A stretch of 64,000 bases of DNA from the NCBI RefSeq assembly GCF_900129395.1, contig NZ_FQVP01000002.1, positions 372,001-436,000 on the forward strand. Direction: 5' to 3'. Positions 1 through 11,213 of the stretch are shown one piece after another (positions within the stretch are counted from its first letter, which is position 1; the number at the start of each line of letters is the position of its first letter). The stretch is from Pseudosulfitobacter pseudonitzschiae (lineage in GTDB: Bacteria; Pseudomonadota; Alphaproteobacteria; Rhodobacterales; Rhodobacteraceae). The position numbers were made by a program, and so were the translations under genes. The notes beneath the pieces were generated by a model. That model was given only the letters and a program-made list of their open reading frames with translations. It ran no database searches and was not told where the DNA came from.

Positions 1-755
1 CCGATCAGCCCCGCAAAGGCAAACTCTCGGTTCAGCAGGTGGTGGCACAGTTCCAGATCATAGTCATGCTCGGGCGTCATGATGTAATGCGCCGCGCTGT
101 CATCGGCACCCGCCAGTACGTCGGTGGGCACCGCATCGGTGCGGGCAATCGCACCCGGCAATTGCGCCAGCTCGCCCGCGCGCACATCGCTGACCAGCAC
201 GTCATACTGCGGCAAGGGATGCAGCACACCCGCCAGCGCGCGGCCGACATGGCCCGCGCCGTAAATGACCACTTGCTGCCGCTCTTGCCACAGGGATTCC
301 GCCATCCAGCCACCTTGCAGCATCGCGCGCAGCGGTGCGCCTCCCTCAGCGGCCTGGGCGCAGGCGCGTTGCATCGGTGCAGGCATGTCCTCGGCACCAC
401 TGACGCGCCGCGCCCAGACGCCGTCATACTCCGTCTCGATGGCCCGAAACCGCGCCGCGTCGAACCATTCCAGCACGATCACCACGGCCCCGCCGCAGCA
501 TTGGTTCAGCGTTGGTCCCAACGCCAGTTTTTCCACCCGCGCGCGCGGCGCATCCAGCGCCAGCATCCCGCGCGCGTGTCGCACCGCTTCCAGCTCCAGC
601 CGCCCGCCACCGATGGTGCCCGACAGCCCGCCACCCCAGACCAGCATCGACGTGCCCGCCGCGCGTGGGGCCGACCCGCGCACATCTGCCAGCACGATCC
701 GCACGACGCGGCCCTGTGCCTCGATGGCGGTGCCAAGGGCATCCAGGTCCATCAT
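1..755 (-). CDS. xdhC: Xanthine dehydrogenase accessory protein XdhC (3' part missing)
   Basis: XdhC binds molybdenum cofactor, has it sulfurated and inserts it into the xanthine dehydrogenase large subunit. The frame stays open from the ATG at 755 to the window edge, giving about 251 residues. It begins [18 protein letters not shown] and carries the family motif GTSMLVWGGGLSGTIGGG and the cysteine pair in NQCCGGAV, followed by a Rossmann-like stretch VVIYGAGHVGRAL typical of the C-terminal half. The start ATG overlaps the xdhB stop (ATGA), so xdhABC is translationally coupled. A second in-frame ATG follows immediately. The remaining C-terminus lies outside the window. Identification is secure from motifs and operon position. 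Confidence 0.93.
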   Translation of the reverse strand, partial: MMDLDALGTAIEAQGRVVRIVLADVRGSAPRAAGTSMLVWGGGLSGTIGGGRLELEAVRHARGMLALDAPRARVEKLALGPTLNQCCGGAVVIVLEWFDAARFRAIETEYDGVWARRVSGAEDMPAPMQRACAQAAEGGAPLRAMLQGGWMAESLWQERQQVVIYGAGHVGRALAGVLHPLPQYDVLVSDVRAGELAQLPGAIARTDAVPTDVLAGADDSAAHYIMTPEHDYDLELCHHLLNREFAFAGLI

Positions 756-3049
756 GCGCCGCGCGCCCGGTGAATGGCGGCCAGCACCTGCTCGGCCGTG
801 GCCGGCGCGTGCAGATCGGGATAGGCGTCGCCACAGGACGCAACCGCATCCGACAGGGCCATCAGCGTGGCGATGCCCAGCATCAACGGCGGCTCGCCCA
901 CCGCTTTGGATTTGTAAATTGTATCGGCGCGGTTCTCGCCGTCCCAAAGTGCGACGTTGAACACCTCGGGCCGGTCGCCGCAGGCGGGGATCTTGTAGGT
1001 CGACGGCGCGTGCGTGCGCAGCGCGCCGCTGTCATCCCAAACCAGTTCCTCGGTCGTCAGCCAGCCTGCGCCCTGAACAAATCCGCCTTCGACCTGTCCG
1101 ATGTCCAGCGCGGGGTTCAGCGAGGCGCCGGCATCGTGCAGAATATCGGCCCTCAGCATCCGGTTCTCGCCGGTCAGCGTGTCCACCGCGACCTCGACCG
1201 CCGCAACGCCGTAAGCAAAGTAAAAGAACGGGCGGCCATGCCCCTTGATCCGGTCCCACGAAATCTCGGGCGTTTTGTAAAAGCCGGTCGACGACAGGCT
1301 GATCCGCGCCTGATGGGCCAGAGCCGCCACCTCGGCAAAGCTGTAGTCGGCGCCGCCCGCCGTCACCCGTCCGTCCTTGAACACCACATCGGCAGGCCTG
1401 CACTGATGCAACTGCGCCAGATGCAGCTCGATCCGCTCGCGGATGGTGTCGCAGGCATTTCGCACCGCCATCCCGTTCAGGTCCGACCCCGACGACGCCG
1501 CCGTGGCGGATGTGTTGGGCACCTTGGCCGTGTCCGTCGCGGTGATCCGCACAGCCTCCATCGGCACACCGAACCGGCTGGCCGCCACCTGCGCCACCTT
1601 CTGGAACAGGCCCTGACCCATTTCGGTCCCGCCATGGTTCAGATGAATCGACCCGTCGGCATAAACATGCACAAGCGCTCCCGCCTGATTAAGGTGCGTC
1701 AGCGTGAACGAAATCCCGAACTTCACCGGCGTCAGCGCCAGCCCCTTGCGGATCACACCGCCGCGCGCGTTCCACGCGTCCACCGCCGCCCGCCGCGTCG
1801 CATAGTCCGAGCTTTCCTCAAGCCGCGCCAGCATCTCGTGACCGATGAAATCGTCCACCTCTTGCCCATAGGGGGTGGTCTGTATCTTTTGGCCGGAAAT
1901 ATCCCCGCCGGAGGCATAAAAGTTTGCCCGCCGCACCGCCGTCGGATCGGCGCGCAGGGCATGGGCCACGTGATCCACGATCCGCTCCATCCCCAGCATC
2001 CCTTGGGGCCCGCCAAAGCCGCGAAAGGCGGTGGCGGATTGGTGGTTGGTTTTCCAACGGTGGCTGGTGATGCGCACCGCAGGCAGGTGATAGGCATTGT
2101 CGGCATGCAGCATCGCGCGGTCGGCCACGGGCAGCGACAGGTCCATCGCCCAGCCGCAGCGGGTGTCGTGGCGCACGTCCAGCGCCAGAATGCGCCCCGT
2201 GTCGTCATAGGCCACGTCATAGGTGATGCGGAAATCGTGGCGCTTGCCGGTGATGATCATGTCATCATCCCTGTCATAGCGCATCTTGCAGGGGCGGCCC
2301 GTCGCCCGGGCGGCAATGGCACAGGCCACGGCCAACGCGTTGCCCTGGCTTTCCTTGCCGCCAAACCCGCCGCCCATGCGCCGCGTCTCGACTCGTACGG
2401 CGTGCATGTGCTGACCGATGGCCTCGGCCACCTTGTGCTGTATTTCCGACGGGTGCTGGGTGGACGAATGCACATGCATGTCGCCGTTGTCACCGGGCAG
2501 GGCAAGGGCGGCTTGGCCCTCAAGGTAAAAATGTTCCTGCCCGCCGATCTCCATCACCCCCGACAGACGATGCGGGGCACTGGCAAAGCCTGCGTCCAGA
2601 TCGCCGCGTGCATAGATGCGCGGGCCATCCTCGAACCGGCTGTCGGCGGCCTCGGCCTGTTCGATGGTCAGGATCGGCGTGGTCTTTTCGATCGTCGCAC
2701 GGCCCAGCCGCGCCGCACGACGTGCGGCGCCGTGGCTGGTCGCGATGACCAGAAACAGCGGCTGGCCGAGATAGTGGACGGTATCAATGGCCAGCAACGG
2801 GTCGTCACGGTTTGACGGCGACACATCGTTGTCAAAGGGCAGATCGGCGGCGGTCATCACCGCGACAACGCCGGGGCTTTCGTGCACCGCGTCAAGGTCC
2901 AGCGCGGTCAGTGTTCCGGCAGCCACAGTGCTGGTGCCAAAGGCCAGATGCAGCGTGCCGCGCGGCGTCGGGATGTCATCGACATAGCGCGCCGCCCCCG
3001 TCACATGCAGGCGGGCGGCGTCGTGGGGCAGGGGCTGGGCGACACTCAT
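752..3049 (-). CDS. xdhB: Xanthine dehydrogenase, molybdopterin-binding subunit
   Basis: Large subunit of bacterial xanthine dehydrogenase, which hydroxylates hypoxanthine and xanthine to urate in the cytoplasm. The 765-residue product matches the usual length. Visible family motifs include [33 protein letters not shown] (cofactor contact) and KAVGEPP near the C-terminus, which holds the catalytic glutamate. I chose the ATG at 3049, giving [18 protein letters not shown], because it overlaps the xdhA stop as ATGA and starts where homologues start; a longer frame reaches 3097 but would lie inside xdhA. It acts as a heterotetramer with XdhA and receives its cofactor from XdhC downstream. Confidence 0.96.
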   Translation of the reverse strand: MSVAQPLPHDAARLHVTGAARYVDDIPTPRGTLHLAFGTSTVAAGTLTALDLDAVHESPGVVAVMTAADLPFDNDVSPSNRDDPLLAIDTVHYLGQPLFLVIATSHGAARRAARLGRATIEKTTPILTIEQAEAADSRFEDGPRIYARGDLDAGFASAPHRLSGVMEIGGQEHFYLEGQAALALPGDNGDMHVHSSTQHPSEIQHKVAEAIGQHMHAVRVETRRMGGGFGGKESQGNALAVACAIAARATGRPCKMRYDRDDDMIITGKRHDFRITYDVAYDDTGRILALDVRHDTRCGWAMDLSLPVADRAMLHADNAYHLPAVRITSHRWKTNHQSATAFRGFGGPQGMLGMERIVDHVAHALRADPTAVRRANFYASGGDISGQKIQTTPYGQEVDDFIGHEMLARLEESSDYATRRAAVDAWNARGGVIRKGLALTPVKFGISFTLTHLNQAGALVHVYADGSIHLNHGGTEMGQGLFQKVAQVAASRFGVPMEAVRITATDTAKVPNTSATAASSGSDLNGMAVRNACDTIRERIELHLAQLHQCRPADVVFKDGRVTAGGADYSFAEVAALAHQARISLSSTGFYKTPEISWDRIKGHGRPFFYFAYGVAAVEVAVDTLTGENRMLRADILHDAGASLNPALDIGQVEGGFVQGAGWLTTEELVWDDSGALRTHAPSTYKIPACGDRPEVFNVALWDGENRADTIYKSKAVGEPPLMLGIATLMALSDAVASCGDAYPDLHAPATAEQVLAAIHRARGA

Positions 3050-4419
3050 GCGCGGACCTCCAGCACCGATGTTGGCGCGCCTTGGTCTTCGGACCATGCC
3101 CGCAGCAGCATGTTCTGCGCGGCCTCCATCCGATAGGCGGCACTGGCGCGCATGTCGGACAGGGGGGTGAAGTCCTGCGCCAGTGCGGCCATCGCGGCGC
3201 GCGCTGTGTCTTCACTCCACGGTTGCCCCGTCAGCGCGGCTTCGGCCATGGCCGCACGTTTGGGCGTGGCCGCCATGCCGCCAAAGGCGATGCGGGCGGT
3301 TTTGACCGCGCCCTCCGCAACCTCGATCCAGAAGCACCCGCAGACCGCCGAAATGTCCTGGTCAAAGCGTTTCGACAGCTTGTAACAGCGCAGGTGATCC
3401 GTGCCGCGTGGCAGGGTGATGTGCGTCAGGAATTCTCCTTTCTGGCGATCCTGTTTGCCGTAGTCGATGAAAAAATCCGCGATGGGCAGGCTGCGCGTGC
3501 GGCCCCCGTGTCGCAAGTGCAGGGTCGCATCCAGCGCGATCAGCGCCGGTGGCCCGTCGCCAATGGGCGAGCCGTTGGCGACATTGCCGCCAATGGTCGC
3601 GGCGTTGCGCACCTGTGCTGACCCATAGCGGCGGATCAGTTCGGCAAAGGCGGGGTGGTGTTCGGCCATGACGGGGTGCAAGTCCGACAGGGTGGTCATC
3701 GCGCCGATGGTGATGGTGTCGTCGCGGACCGTCACACCGCGCAAGCCGTCCACATGGGTCAGGAACGCGGTCTGCCCCAGATCGCGCATTTGCTTGGTCA
3801 CCCACAGACCCACATCCGTCGCACCCGCGATCAGCGTGGTGTCGGGGTTGGCGGCGTACCAGTCGGCAAAGTCATCTAGGGTTGTGGGGTGGCTTGAAGC
3901 CTCTTGCGGATTGCGCCCGGAGGGCTGAGGCAGCCGGTCGTGCATGTGGTCGGGGACAGGGGCGCTTTGCGCCGCTTGGGCCGCGCGGACGATCGGGGCG
4001 TAGCCGGTGCAGCGGCACAGGTTGCCTGCCAGCGCGGTGTCATGGTCGGTGCGCCCGTTCAGGTGGTTGGCTGCCATGGTGGTGATAAACCCGGGCGTGC
4101 AAAAGCCGCATTGCGACCCGTGGTGGTCGATCATCGCCTGTTGTACCGGGTGCAGGGTGCCATCGGGGGCGCTGATGCCTTCGACGGTGCGAATGGCTTT
4201 GCCCTGTAGTTGTGGCAGGAACAGGATGCAGGCGTTCAGCGGACGGGCGCCGCTGTCATCCGTCACGATCACCGAGCAGGCCCCGCAATCCCCTTCGTTG
4301 CACCCTTCCTTGGTGCCGGTCAGGCCGCGCGTTTCGCGCAGCCAGTCGAGAAGTGTCGTCGTGGGAGAGACATCTGTCGCCGTGACGTCCTCTCCGTTCA
4401 GACGAAAAGACACGTTCAT
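3046..4419 (-). CDS. xdhA: Xanthine dehydrogenase, iron-sulfur/FAD subunit
   Basis: Small subunit carrying two [2Fe-2S] clusters and FAD, passing electrons from the molybdenum site to NAD+. In the 457-residue product the plant-type ferredoxin cluster is seen at Cys40, Cys45, Cys48 and Cys64 ([10 protein letters not shown]), and the second cluster at Cys104, Cys107, Cys135 and Cys137 (CGFCTPG, CRCTGY). An FAD-binding domain follows from about residue 170, with the motif [18 protein letters not shown] chose the ATG at 4419 ([12 protein letters not shown]) over an upstream in-frame codon because homologues begin there. First gene of the xdhABC operon, divergent from dnaE with about 210 bp between them; I see no clear operator in that gap. 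Confidence 0.95.
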   Translation of the reverse strand: MNVSFRLNGEDVTATDVSPTTTLLDWLRETRGLTGTKEGCNEGDCGACSVIVTDDSGARPLNACILFLPQLQGKAIRTVEGISAPDGTLHPVQQAMIDHHGSQCGFCTPGFITTMAANHLNGRTDHDTALAGNLCRCTGYAPIVRAAQAAQSAPVPDHMHDRLPQPSGRNPQEASSHPTTLDDFADWYAANPDTTLIAGATDVGLWVTKQMRDLGQTAFLTHVDGLRGVTVRDDTITIGAMTTLSDLHPVMAEHHPAFAELIRRYGSAQVRNAATIGGNVANGSPIGDGPPALIALDATLHLRHGGRTRSLPIADFFIDYGKQDRQKGEFLTHITLPRGTDHLRCYKLSKRFDQDISAVCGCFWIEVAEGAVKTARIAFGGMAATPKRAAMAEAALTGQPWSEDTARAAMAALAQDFTPLSDMRASAAYRMEAAQNMLLRAWSEDQGAPTSVLEVRA

Positions 4420-4629
4420 GTGGTTCTGACCTGCCACCCTACCAATGCCCGACAAGGCGCGACGTCGATGTGGCGTAGACGGCGCGCGGGCGTGTTGACG
4501 ATCAGCCTAGGCGGGCAAAGCCTTGCATTGCAAGAGTTTTGGCGCGCGACCCTGAATCAGGTGCCGTAAAGTGGCGCAAAATGCGTCATCGCTCTGGCAG
4601 GGGATGCTGGCCGGGGTTAGGGTTGCGCC

Positions 4630-7600
4630 ATGTCAAATGATCCCCGATTCATTCACCTGCGCACCCATTCCGAGTATTCCCTGCTGGAGGGTGCGCTGCG
4701 GCTGAAAAAGCTGCCTGACCTGTGCAAAAAGCACGATATGCCCGCGCTGGCGCTGACCGACACCAACAACATGTTCGCGGCGCTGGAATATTCGGTGACC
4801 TTGTCGGGGGCAGGCATTCAGCCGATCATCGGCTGTCAGGTGGATGTGACTTGGGTCGAAACCCGTCCCGGCGACCGCCCGCGCCTGCCTGCGGGGCTGG
4901 TGCTGCTGGCGCAGAACGAGACGGGTTACGAAAACCTGATGAAGCTGAACTCGTGCCTGTACCTCAAGGGCGATGGCCAGTTGCCACAGGTGACGCTGGA
5001 CGAGCTGGAGGCGCTGTCCGCCGGGTTGATCTGCCTGACCGGGGGGCCGGAGGGACCCGTGGGCCAGCTTCTGCGTGCGGGCCAGCAGCCTGCGGCACAG
5101 GCGATGATGGACCGGCTGGCGGCGGCCTTTCCACAGCGACTGTACGTCGAATTGCAGCGCCACCCCGGACCGGACGGCCAGCCCGACGCCGAGAAACTGA
5201 CCGAGCGGCCCTTTGTCGAGATGGCCTATGCGATGGAGTTGCCGTTGGTCGCCACCAACGACGTTTATTTCCCTGCCGCCGATATGTACGAGGCGCACGA
5301 CGCGCTGATCTGTATCGCCGAAGGTGCCTATGTCGACCAGCAGCAGGACCGCCGCCGCCTGACCAACCAGCATTACTTCAAATCGCAATCCGAGATGGTG
5401 ACGCTGTTTGCCGACCTGCCGGAAGCGGTTCAGAACACGGTGGAAATCGCCAAACGCTGCGCTTTCATGGCCTATCGCCGTGATCCGATCCTGCCAAAGT
5501 TCGCCGACGACGAGGTGGTCGAACTGCGCCGTCAGGCCAACGAAGGCCTGCAGGCGCGTCTGGCGGTGATCCCCCATGCGGCGTCGGTGGAAGAGTACCA
5601 GAAGCGGCTGGATTTCGAGCTGGATATCATCGAAGGTATGGGGTTCCCCGGCTACTTCCTGATCGTTGCCGATTTCATCAAATGGGCCAAGGACGAGAAT
5701 ATCCCCGTCGGTCCGGGCCGTGGGTCGGGGGCGGGCAGCCTCGTGGCCTATGCGCTGACCATCACCGACCTTGATCCCCTGCGCTATGCGCTCCTCTTCG
5801 AGCGGTTCCTGAACCCCGAGCGGGTCAGCATGCCCGACTTTGACATCGACTTTTGCATGGACCGCCGCGAAGAGGTGATCCGCTATGTGCAAAGGAAATA
5901 TGGCCGCGACAAGGTGGGGCAGATCATCACCTTTGGCGCGCTGTTGTCAAAGGCTGCGGTGCGCGACATCGGGCGGGTGCTGCAGATGCCTTACGGGCAG
6001 GTCGACCGACTGTCCAAGCTGATCCCCGTCGAGGGGGTCAAACCCGTGAGCATCGCCAAGGCGCTGATCGACGAGCCGCGCCTGCGCGACGAGGCGCGCA
6101 ACGAAGAGGTGGTCAAACGGCTGCTGGATTACGGCCAACAGGTCGAGGGGCTGTTGCGCAACGCCTCGACCCACGCCGCCGGTGTCGTGATCGGGGACCG
6201 CCCGCTGGACGCGCTGGTGCCGCTTTATCAAGACCCGCGTTCGGACATGCCCGCAACGCAGTTCAACATGAAGTGGGTCGAACAGGCCGGGCTGGTCAAG
6301 TTCGACTTTCTGGGCCTGAAAACCCTGACCGTGATCCAGAACGCCGTGGACCAGATCCGTGGCGCGGGGCGCGACCTGCACACTTCGGCCGACGGCACGC
6401 AGCTATATGAACCCGCGCCGGGGACCGAGAACGACATCAATGCCATCCCGCTGGATGACGAAGCATCCTACAAGCTTTACGCCGCCGCCAAGACCGTGGC
6501 CGTGTTCCAGGTGGAATCCAGCGGCATGATGGACGCGCTGAAACGGATGAAACCGACCTGTATCGAGGACATCGTGGCCCTTGTGGCGCTCTACCGTCCC
6601 GGTCCGATGGAAAACATCCCGACCTATTGCGAAGTCAAGAACGGCCAGCGCGAACGCGAAAACCTGCACCCGACCATCGACCACATTCTGGACGAAACCC
6701 AAGGCATCATCGTTTACCAGGAACAGGTGATGCAGATCGCGCAGGAAATGGCGGGCTACAGCCTTGGCGGCGCCGACCTGCTGCGCCGTGCGATGGGTAA
6801 GAAGATTCAGGAGGCGATGGACGCCGAGCGGCCCAAGTTCCTGGAAGGGGCGAAGGCCAATGGCGTGGACAAGGACAAGGCGATGGAGGTCTGGAACCTT
6901 CTCGACAAGTTCGCCAACTATGGTTTCAACAAATCCCACGCGGCGGCCTATGCGGTGGTCAGCTATCAAACCGCATGGCTCAAGGCGAACCATCCGGTCG
7001 AGTTCATGGCTGGTGTGATGAACTGCGATATCCATCTGACCGACAAGCTGGCGATTTACTTCGAGGAAGTCCGCAAGGCGATGGACCTGCCCTGGGTGCC
7101 GCCTTGCGTGAACCGCTCGGATGCGACGTTCAAGGTGGTCGACGGCGCGCTGGTCTATGCGCTGGGCGCGCTCAAGAACGTGGGCGTCGAGGCGATGAAG
7201 CTGGTGACCGAAGGGCGCAAGGTGGACGGCGTCGACAAGCCCTTTGCCACGTTGTTCGATCTGGCGCGGCGGGTTGATCTGAAACGTGTGGGCAAGCGTC
7301 CGCTTGAGATGCTGGCGCGCTCGGGGGCGTTTGACCAGCTCGACAACAACCGCCGCCGGGTGTTCGATGCGCTGGACGCGCTGGTTCAATATTCCGCCGC
7401 GATCCACGACCAGAAGAATTCCAATCAGGTGTCGCTGTTCGGCGAGGCAGGCGACGACCTGCCCGAACCACGGATGATGCCGGGCGATGACTACATGCCC
7501 GCCGAACGGCTGAGCGAAGAGTTCAAGGCCGTGGGCTTTTACCTGTCGGGCCACCCGCTGGACGACTACGCCGGTGCGTTGAAACGCAAGGGCGTTCAGA

Positions 7601-8145
7601 CGCTGGACGAGGTGCTGGCCGATGTGGAACGGCGCGGCACCAAGAACGCCAAACTGGCGGGCGTGGTCGCGGGCTGTCAGATCCGCAAGTCGGCCAAGGG
7701 CAACCGCTTTGCCTTTGCGCAACTGTCGGACACCACGGGCGCCTACGAGGTGACGCTGTTTTCCGAAGCTTTGGAAAAATCTCAGGATTTTCTGGTGACG
7801 GGGGCCAAGGTGATCATCACCGCCGAGGCGACGATGGAAAGCGATCAGTTGAAGCTGTTGGCGCGGTCCGTGGCCCCGATTGACGCGGTGGTGGCGGATG
7901 TGGGCGGCATGGGGCTGCGCGTGTTCATCAACGATGCGGGGGCAGTCGGGTCGATTGCCACGGTGCTTGAAGGGGCGGCGCAAAGCCAGCGTTCCATCGG
8001 GCGCGGACCGGTGCAACTGTGCCTGATGGGCGCCGGGCTGAACGGCGAAGTTGACGTGGAGCTGGGCGATGATTTCCCGGTGAACCCGCAGATCAAGGGT
8101 GCGATCAAGAGCCTGGGCGGCGTGGTATCGGTCGAAGAGATCTAG
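4630..8145 (+). CDS. dnaE: DNA polymerase III subunit alpha
   Basis: Replicative polymerase catalytic subunit. The 1171-residue length is normal for the family. The N-terminal PHP domain starts with FIHLRTHSEYSLLEGALR; the polymerase active site PDFDIDF, with its catalytic aspartates, lies around residues 402-408; and the palm/finger motif VGPGRGSGAGS precedes it. The C-terminal part holds the helix-hairpin-helix and OB-fold regions. It is monocistronic by appearance, with a divergent xdh operon upstream and a lipoprotein gene about 90 bp downstream. The Shine-Dalgarno sequence before ATG 4630 is weak (gggttagggttg). Confidence 0.98.
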   Translation: MSNDPRFIHLRTHSEYSLLEGALRLKKLPDLCKKHDMPALALTDTNNMFAALEYSVTLSGAGIQPIIGCQVDVTWVETRPGDRPRLPAGLVLLAQNETGYENLMKLNSCLYLKGDGQLPQVTLDELEALSAGLICLTGGPEGPVGQLLRAGQQPAAQAMMDRLAAAFPQRLYVELQRHPGPDGQPDAEKLTERPFVEMAYAMELPLVATNDVYFPAADMYEAHDALICIAEGAYVDQQQDRRRLTNQHYFKSQSEMVTLFADLPEAVQNTVEIAKRCAFMAYRRDPILPKFADDEVVELRRQANEGLQARLAVIPHAASVEEYQKRLDFELDIIEGMGFPGYFLIVADFIKWAKDENIPVGPGRGSGAGSLVAYALTITDLDPLRYALLFERFLNPERVSMPDFDIDFCMDRREEVIRYVQRKYGRDKVGQIITFGALLSKAAVRDIGRVLQMPYGQVDRLSKLIPVEGVKPVSIAKALIDEPRLRDEARNEEVVKRLLDYGQQVEGLLRNASTHAAGVVIGDRPLDALVPLYQDPRSDMPATQFNMKWVEQAGLVKFDFLGLKTLTVIQNAVDQIRGAGRDLHTSADGTQLYEPAPGTENDINAIPLDDEASYKLYAAAKTVAVFQVESSGMMDALKRMKPTCIEDIVALVALYRPGPMENIPTYCEVKNGQRERENLHPTIDHILDETQGIIVYQEQVMQIAQEMAGYSLGGADLLRRAMGKKIQEAMDAERPKFLEGAKANGVDKDKAMEVWNLLDKFANYGFNKSHAAAYAVVSYQTAWLKANHPVEFMAGVMNCDIHLTDKLAIYFEEVRKAMDLPWVPPCVNRSDATFKVVDGALVYALGALKNVGVEAMKLVTEGRKVDGVDKPFATLFDLARRVDLKRVGKRPLEMLARSGAFDQLDNNRRRVFDALDALVQYSAAIHDQKNSNQVSLFGEAGDDLPEPRMMPGDDYMPAERLSEEFKAVGFYLSGHPLDDYAGALKRKGVQTLDEVLADVERRGTKNAKLAGVVAGCQIRKSAKGNRFAFAQLSDTTGAYEVTLFSEALEKSQDFLVTGAKVIITAEATMESDQLKLLARSVAPIDAVVADVGGMGLRVFINDAGAVGSIATVLEGAAQSQRSIGRGPVQLCLMGAGLNGEVDVELGDDFPVNPQIKGAIKSLGGVVSVEEI

Positions 8146-8233
8146 GCACGCGGCTGCCCGTTTGCAGCGACTTGGTGGACAGCTGCGTGAACCTTACGTT
8201 AACACTTGCGCATCCAAATGCAGGAGGTGCGGC

Positions 8234-9238
8234 GTGTACAAGGCTTTGACAGGATTGACGTTTGCGCTCGCGATTGCGGGCTGCGGTGATCCGCTGGACA
8301 AGGTCGAACACCTCGGCGACGTGGAACTGGCCGATGATCAGGGCACCGCTGCCGCCTTGCCCTCGCCCGAAGAACTGGCCCGCGAGGGTGGCATTTTCGC
8401 AGGACTGTTCAAGGCGAAAGACACTGCATCTCCGGAAGAGGTAGCAGCGGAAAACACGAGTGCCGAAGGTGGTTCCGGTGACGCGCCGCCAGTCGCTGAA
8501 ACCGAAGCCCAGGCCACCGGGGCGGAAACAGCGAAAGCCGAGCCAGTGGTCGAGCCGGAAAAACGCCGTGGGTTGTTCGGCCTGTTCCGTGCCGACGGTG
8601 CGACGCAAGACAGCGCCGCTCAAACGCAGGTGCAAACCGCATCGCTGTCCGCAGAGGTTCCCGACGCGACTCCGCAAGCAAGGGTCGCGCCGGAAAAGCG
8701 TCAGGGACTGTTCGGCGGGGGCCGCACGGCGCGCACGTCCGGACCGGACCAGATGGACGTGCCGCTGGGCGCGGTTCTGCCATATGGTACCATCGCACGG
8801 GTGTGTGACGCGAACCCTGGCAAGTTGGGCACAAAGATCGACAAGGCACCTGCGCGGGGCAACGGCTTTGCGCTCTATGACAGCAACCCGCAAAGCACGG
8901 CGGCGCGTACATTCTATGTCACCGGGTTTTCCGACGGCTGTGCGCGCCAGTTTACCGCCGCACTGGCCATGTTCGGCGCGCCGTCGATGCACGAACAGCT
9001 GCGCTATGGACAACCTTCCGAAGAATACCCCTACAGCGACACGGACAAGGCCTATGAAAAGGTCAAATCGCAAGTGTGCCGCGTCGGCAAACGCAAACCC
9101 TGCGGCAGCGCCATCGGACGGCTGGAGCGGGATACGGTTTTCATCAGCACTTACGAACACTTCGGCAACAACGCCCGCTGGTCCGACATCCTGCTGCACG
9201 ACGGTCAGGTGATGGCGGCGGCGATCAAAACGCCCTGA
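8234..9238 (+). CDS. Conserved roseobacter-type lipoprotein of unknown function
   Basis: Product of 334 residues starting at a GTG. The start is fixed by a good Shine-Dalgarno sequence (aggagg) 8 bp upstream and by the lipoprotein signal peptide that results, ALAIAGC with the lipid-accepting Cys17. The reading frame also extends upstream into dnaE, but that part has no signal features. Residues 25-165 are acidic and low complexity, holding two short repeats EKRRGLFGLFR (109-119) and EKRQGLFGGGR (154-164), with a weaker relative GGIFAGLFK near 52. The C-terminal 160 residues look globular with several cysteines. I do not recognise a characterised family; a membrane-anchored periplasmic protein is the most that can be said. 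Confidence 0.85.
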   Translation: MYKALTGLTFALAIAGCGDPLDKVEHLGDVELADDQGTAAALPSPEELAREGGIFAGLFKAKDTASPEEVAAENTSAEGGSGDAPPVAETEAQATGAETAKAEPVVEPEKRRGLFGLFRADGATQDSAAQTQVQTASLSAEVPDATPQARVAPEKRQGLFGGGRTARTSGPDQMDVPLGAVLPYGTIARVCDANPGKLGTKIDKAPARGNGFALYDSNPQSTAARTFYVTGFSDGCARQFTAALAMFGAPSMHEQLRYGQPSEEYPYSDTDKAYEKVKSQVCRVGKRKPCGSAIGRLERDTVFISTYEHFGNNARWSDILLHDGQVMAAAIKTP

Positions 9239-9378
9239 GCGAACGCGCGCCAGCCGACCCTCCGGGGGGATTTTCTAAACCAGAGACGCCATAAAGCGGT
9301 GCTTGCACGCGCGGCCACTGCTTCATCTTGCCCGATAAACTCTCCCCGAAGGATCGGGCCGCCACTGGGGCGAAGCCG

Positions 9379-9573
9379 TCAGTAATGCGGCGGACGTTCG
9401 TCGCCGATGACGGTGCCGCCTGTGGTCTGGGATTCGCGTTCACCCTCGCGCTGCATCAGCATGTGAACGCGGCGGGTCAGCGTGGCGATCTCGCCTTCCT
9501 GGCGGGCGACAACATCCGACAGGTCGTCGACGGTGCGGATCAGGTGGGCGATCTGTTCTTCGAGCTGTTCCAT
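9379..9573 (-). CDS. slyX: SlyX family protein
   Basis: Small 64-residue cytoplasmic coiled-coil protein of the SlyX family, beginning MEQLEEQIAHLIRTVDDLSD, with heptad-type leucines throughout and the family ending in GERPPHY-like residues (DERPPHY). I took the ATG at 9573 because it follows a Shine-Dalgarno-like agga and matches family starts; a longer frame to 9624 adds a basic, non-conserved leader. It is divergent from hisS with about 130 bp between the starts. The cellular role of SlyX is not established. Confidence 0.88.
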   Translation of the reverse strand: MEQLEEQIAHLIRTVDDLSDVVARQEGEIATLTRRVHMLMQREGERESQTTGGTVIGDERPPHY

Positions 9574-9701
9574 GCGGGATCTCCTTGTTGGTGCCCATGT
9601 GGGCCATCCTGCCACTGCTTGCAATGGGGCGCGAGGTGCTTGCCCCCATCTGGCCCATATCGTAAGCCCATGCGCGAACGCTGACCCGATCGGAGCCTGT
9701 C

Positions 9702-11213
9702 ATGGCAAAGCCCAAAAAGACCCCACGCCCCAAGTCGGAAACGCCCAAGGGCTTCCGCGACTATTTCGGACCCGAGGTCACCGCCCGGACCGAGATGCTG
9801 AAAGCGATTGCCGGGGTCTATCATCGCTATGGCTTTGACGCGCTGGAAACCAGCGCGGTCGAGACGGTCGAGGCGCTGGGCAAGTTCCTGCCCGACGTGG
9901 ACCGCCCTAACGCGGGCGTCTTCGGCTGGCAAGAGGACGGCGAGGGCGACAAGCCCGGCGACTGGCTGGCGCTGCGCTATGACATGACCGCGCCGCTGGC
10001 ACGGGTCTATGCCCAGCACCGCAACGATTTGCCCAACCCCTATCGTCGCTATGCGATGGGTCCGGTCTGGCGCAACGAAAAGCCGGGGCCGGGCCGGTTC
10101 CGCCAGTTCTACCAATGCGACGCCGACACCGTCGGCAGCGCCAGCATGGGCGCGGACGCCGAAATTTGCGCGATGCTGGCCGACACGCTGGAACAGGTCG
10201 GCATCCCGCGCGGCGACTACATCATTCGCGTCAACAACCGCAAAGTGCTGAACGGCGTGATGGAGGTCGCGGGCGTCCTGGACCCCGCCAACCCCGAGGC
10301 GATGGAACACGAACGCGGCATCGTCCTGCGCGCCATCGACAAGCTGGACCGTCTGGGCGTGGACGGCGTGCGCGCGCTGCTGGGGGCAGGGCGCAAGGAC
10401 GACAGCGGCGATTTCACCGATGGCGCGGGTCTGAGCGATGCGCAGGCTGACGTGGTCATGGGCTTCATGGAGGCCAAGCGCGAAAGCGGTGCGGCCACCG
10501 TGGCGCGGCTGCGCGAACTGGTCGCGGGATCGCAAACCGGCGAGGCCGGCGTGGACGAGTTGGAAGAAATCGCGGCGCTGTTGGCAGCGGGCGGCTATGG
10601 CCCTGACCGCATCGAGATCGACCCCTCGGTCGTGCGCGGCCTTGGCTACTACACCGGCCCCGTCTACGAGGCCGAGCTGACCTTCGAAATCTTTGACGAA
10701 AAAGGTCGCAAGCGGCAGTTCGGGTCAGTCGCGGGCGGCGGGCGCTATGACGATCTGGTCAAACGCTTCACCGGACAGGAAGTGCCTGCAACCGGCGTAT
10801 CCATCGGCGTCGACCGTTTGCTGGCCGCCCTGACCGCCAAGGGACGGATGGAGCGCGCCGTGCAAGGCCCCGTGGTCGTCACCGTGATGGACCGCGCGCG
10901 GATGGCCGATTATCAGGCAATGGTGGCCGAGCTGCGGCAGGCAGGTATCCGCGCCGAGGTTTACCTGGGCAACCCCAAGAACTTTGGCAACCAGTTGAAA
11001 TACGCCGACAAACGCGGCAGCCCCGTGGCCATCATCGAAGGTGGCGACGAAAAGGAACGCGGCGTGGTGCAGATCAAGGATTTGATCCTGGGGGCCAAGA
11101 TCGCCGAAACCGCCACCCACGAGGAATGGAAAGACCGGCCCAGCCAGTTCGAAGTGCCCCGTGACCAGATGCTGGCCAAAGTGCACGAAATTCTTGAAGG
11201 ACAAGACACATGA
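9702..11213 (+). CDS. hisS: Histidine--tRNA ligase
   Basis: Class II aminoacyl-tRNA synthetase charging tRNA-His. The 503-residue product has class II motif 2 ([25 protein letters not shown]), the histidine-binding stretch [17 protein letters not shown], motif 3 ([15 protein letters not shown]), and a C-terminal anticodon-binding domain. It carries the longer insertion between the motifs that is typical of alphaproteobacterial HisRS. The stop overlaps the hisZ start by 4 bp, so hisS-hisZ-hisG is one translationally coupled operon linking tRNA charging with the first step of histidine synthesis. Confidence 0.96.
   Translation: MAKPKKTPRPKSETPKGFRDYFGPEVTARTEMLKAIAGVYHRYGFDALETSAVETVEALGKFLPDVDRPNAGVFGWQEDGEGDKPGDWLALRYDMTAPLARVYAQHRNDLPNPYRRYAMGPVWRNEKPGPGRFRQFYQCDADTVGSASMGADAEICAMLADTLEQVGIPRGDYIIRVNNRKVLNGVMEVAGVLDPANPEAMEHERGIVLRAIDKLDRLGVDGVRALLGAGRKDDSGDFTDGAGLSDAQADVVMGFMEAKRESGAATVARLRELVAGSQTGEAGVDELEEIAALLAAGGYGPDRIEIDPSVVRGLGYYTGPVYEAELTFEIFDEKGRKRQFGSVAGGGRYDDLVKRFTGQEVPATGVSIGVDRLLAALTAKGRMERAVQGPVVVTVMDRARMADYQAMVAELRQAGIRAEVYLGNPKNFGNQLKYADKRGSPVAIIEGGDEKERGVVQIKDLILGAKIAETATHEEWKDRPSQFEVPRDQMLAKVHEILEGQDT

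Noticed and set aside
512-2815. 767-codon open frame on the plus strand across xdhC and xdhB
   Set aside because: Antisense shadow caused by GC-rich codon bias; rich in Arg, Gly, His with no domain, while the opposite strand encodes clear XdhB motifs.
6403-8016. 537-codon open frame antisense to dnaE
   Set aside because: Composition is His/Arg/Gln rich with no recognisable family; the plus strand is unmistakably dnaE.
9256-9275. Small ccctccgggggg hairpin after the lipoprotein gene
   Set aside because: Stem is too short and imperfect to claim termination.
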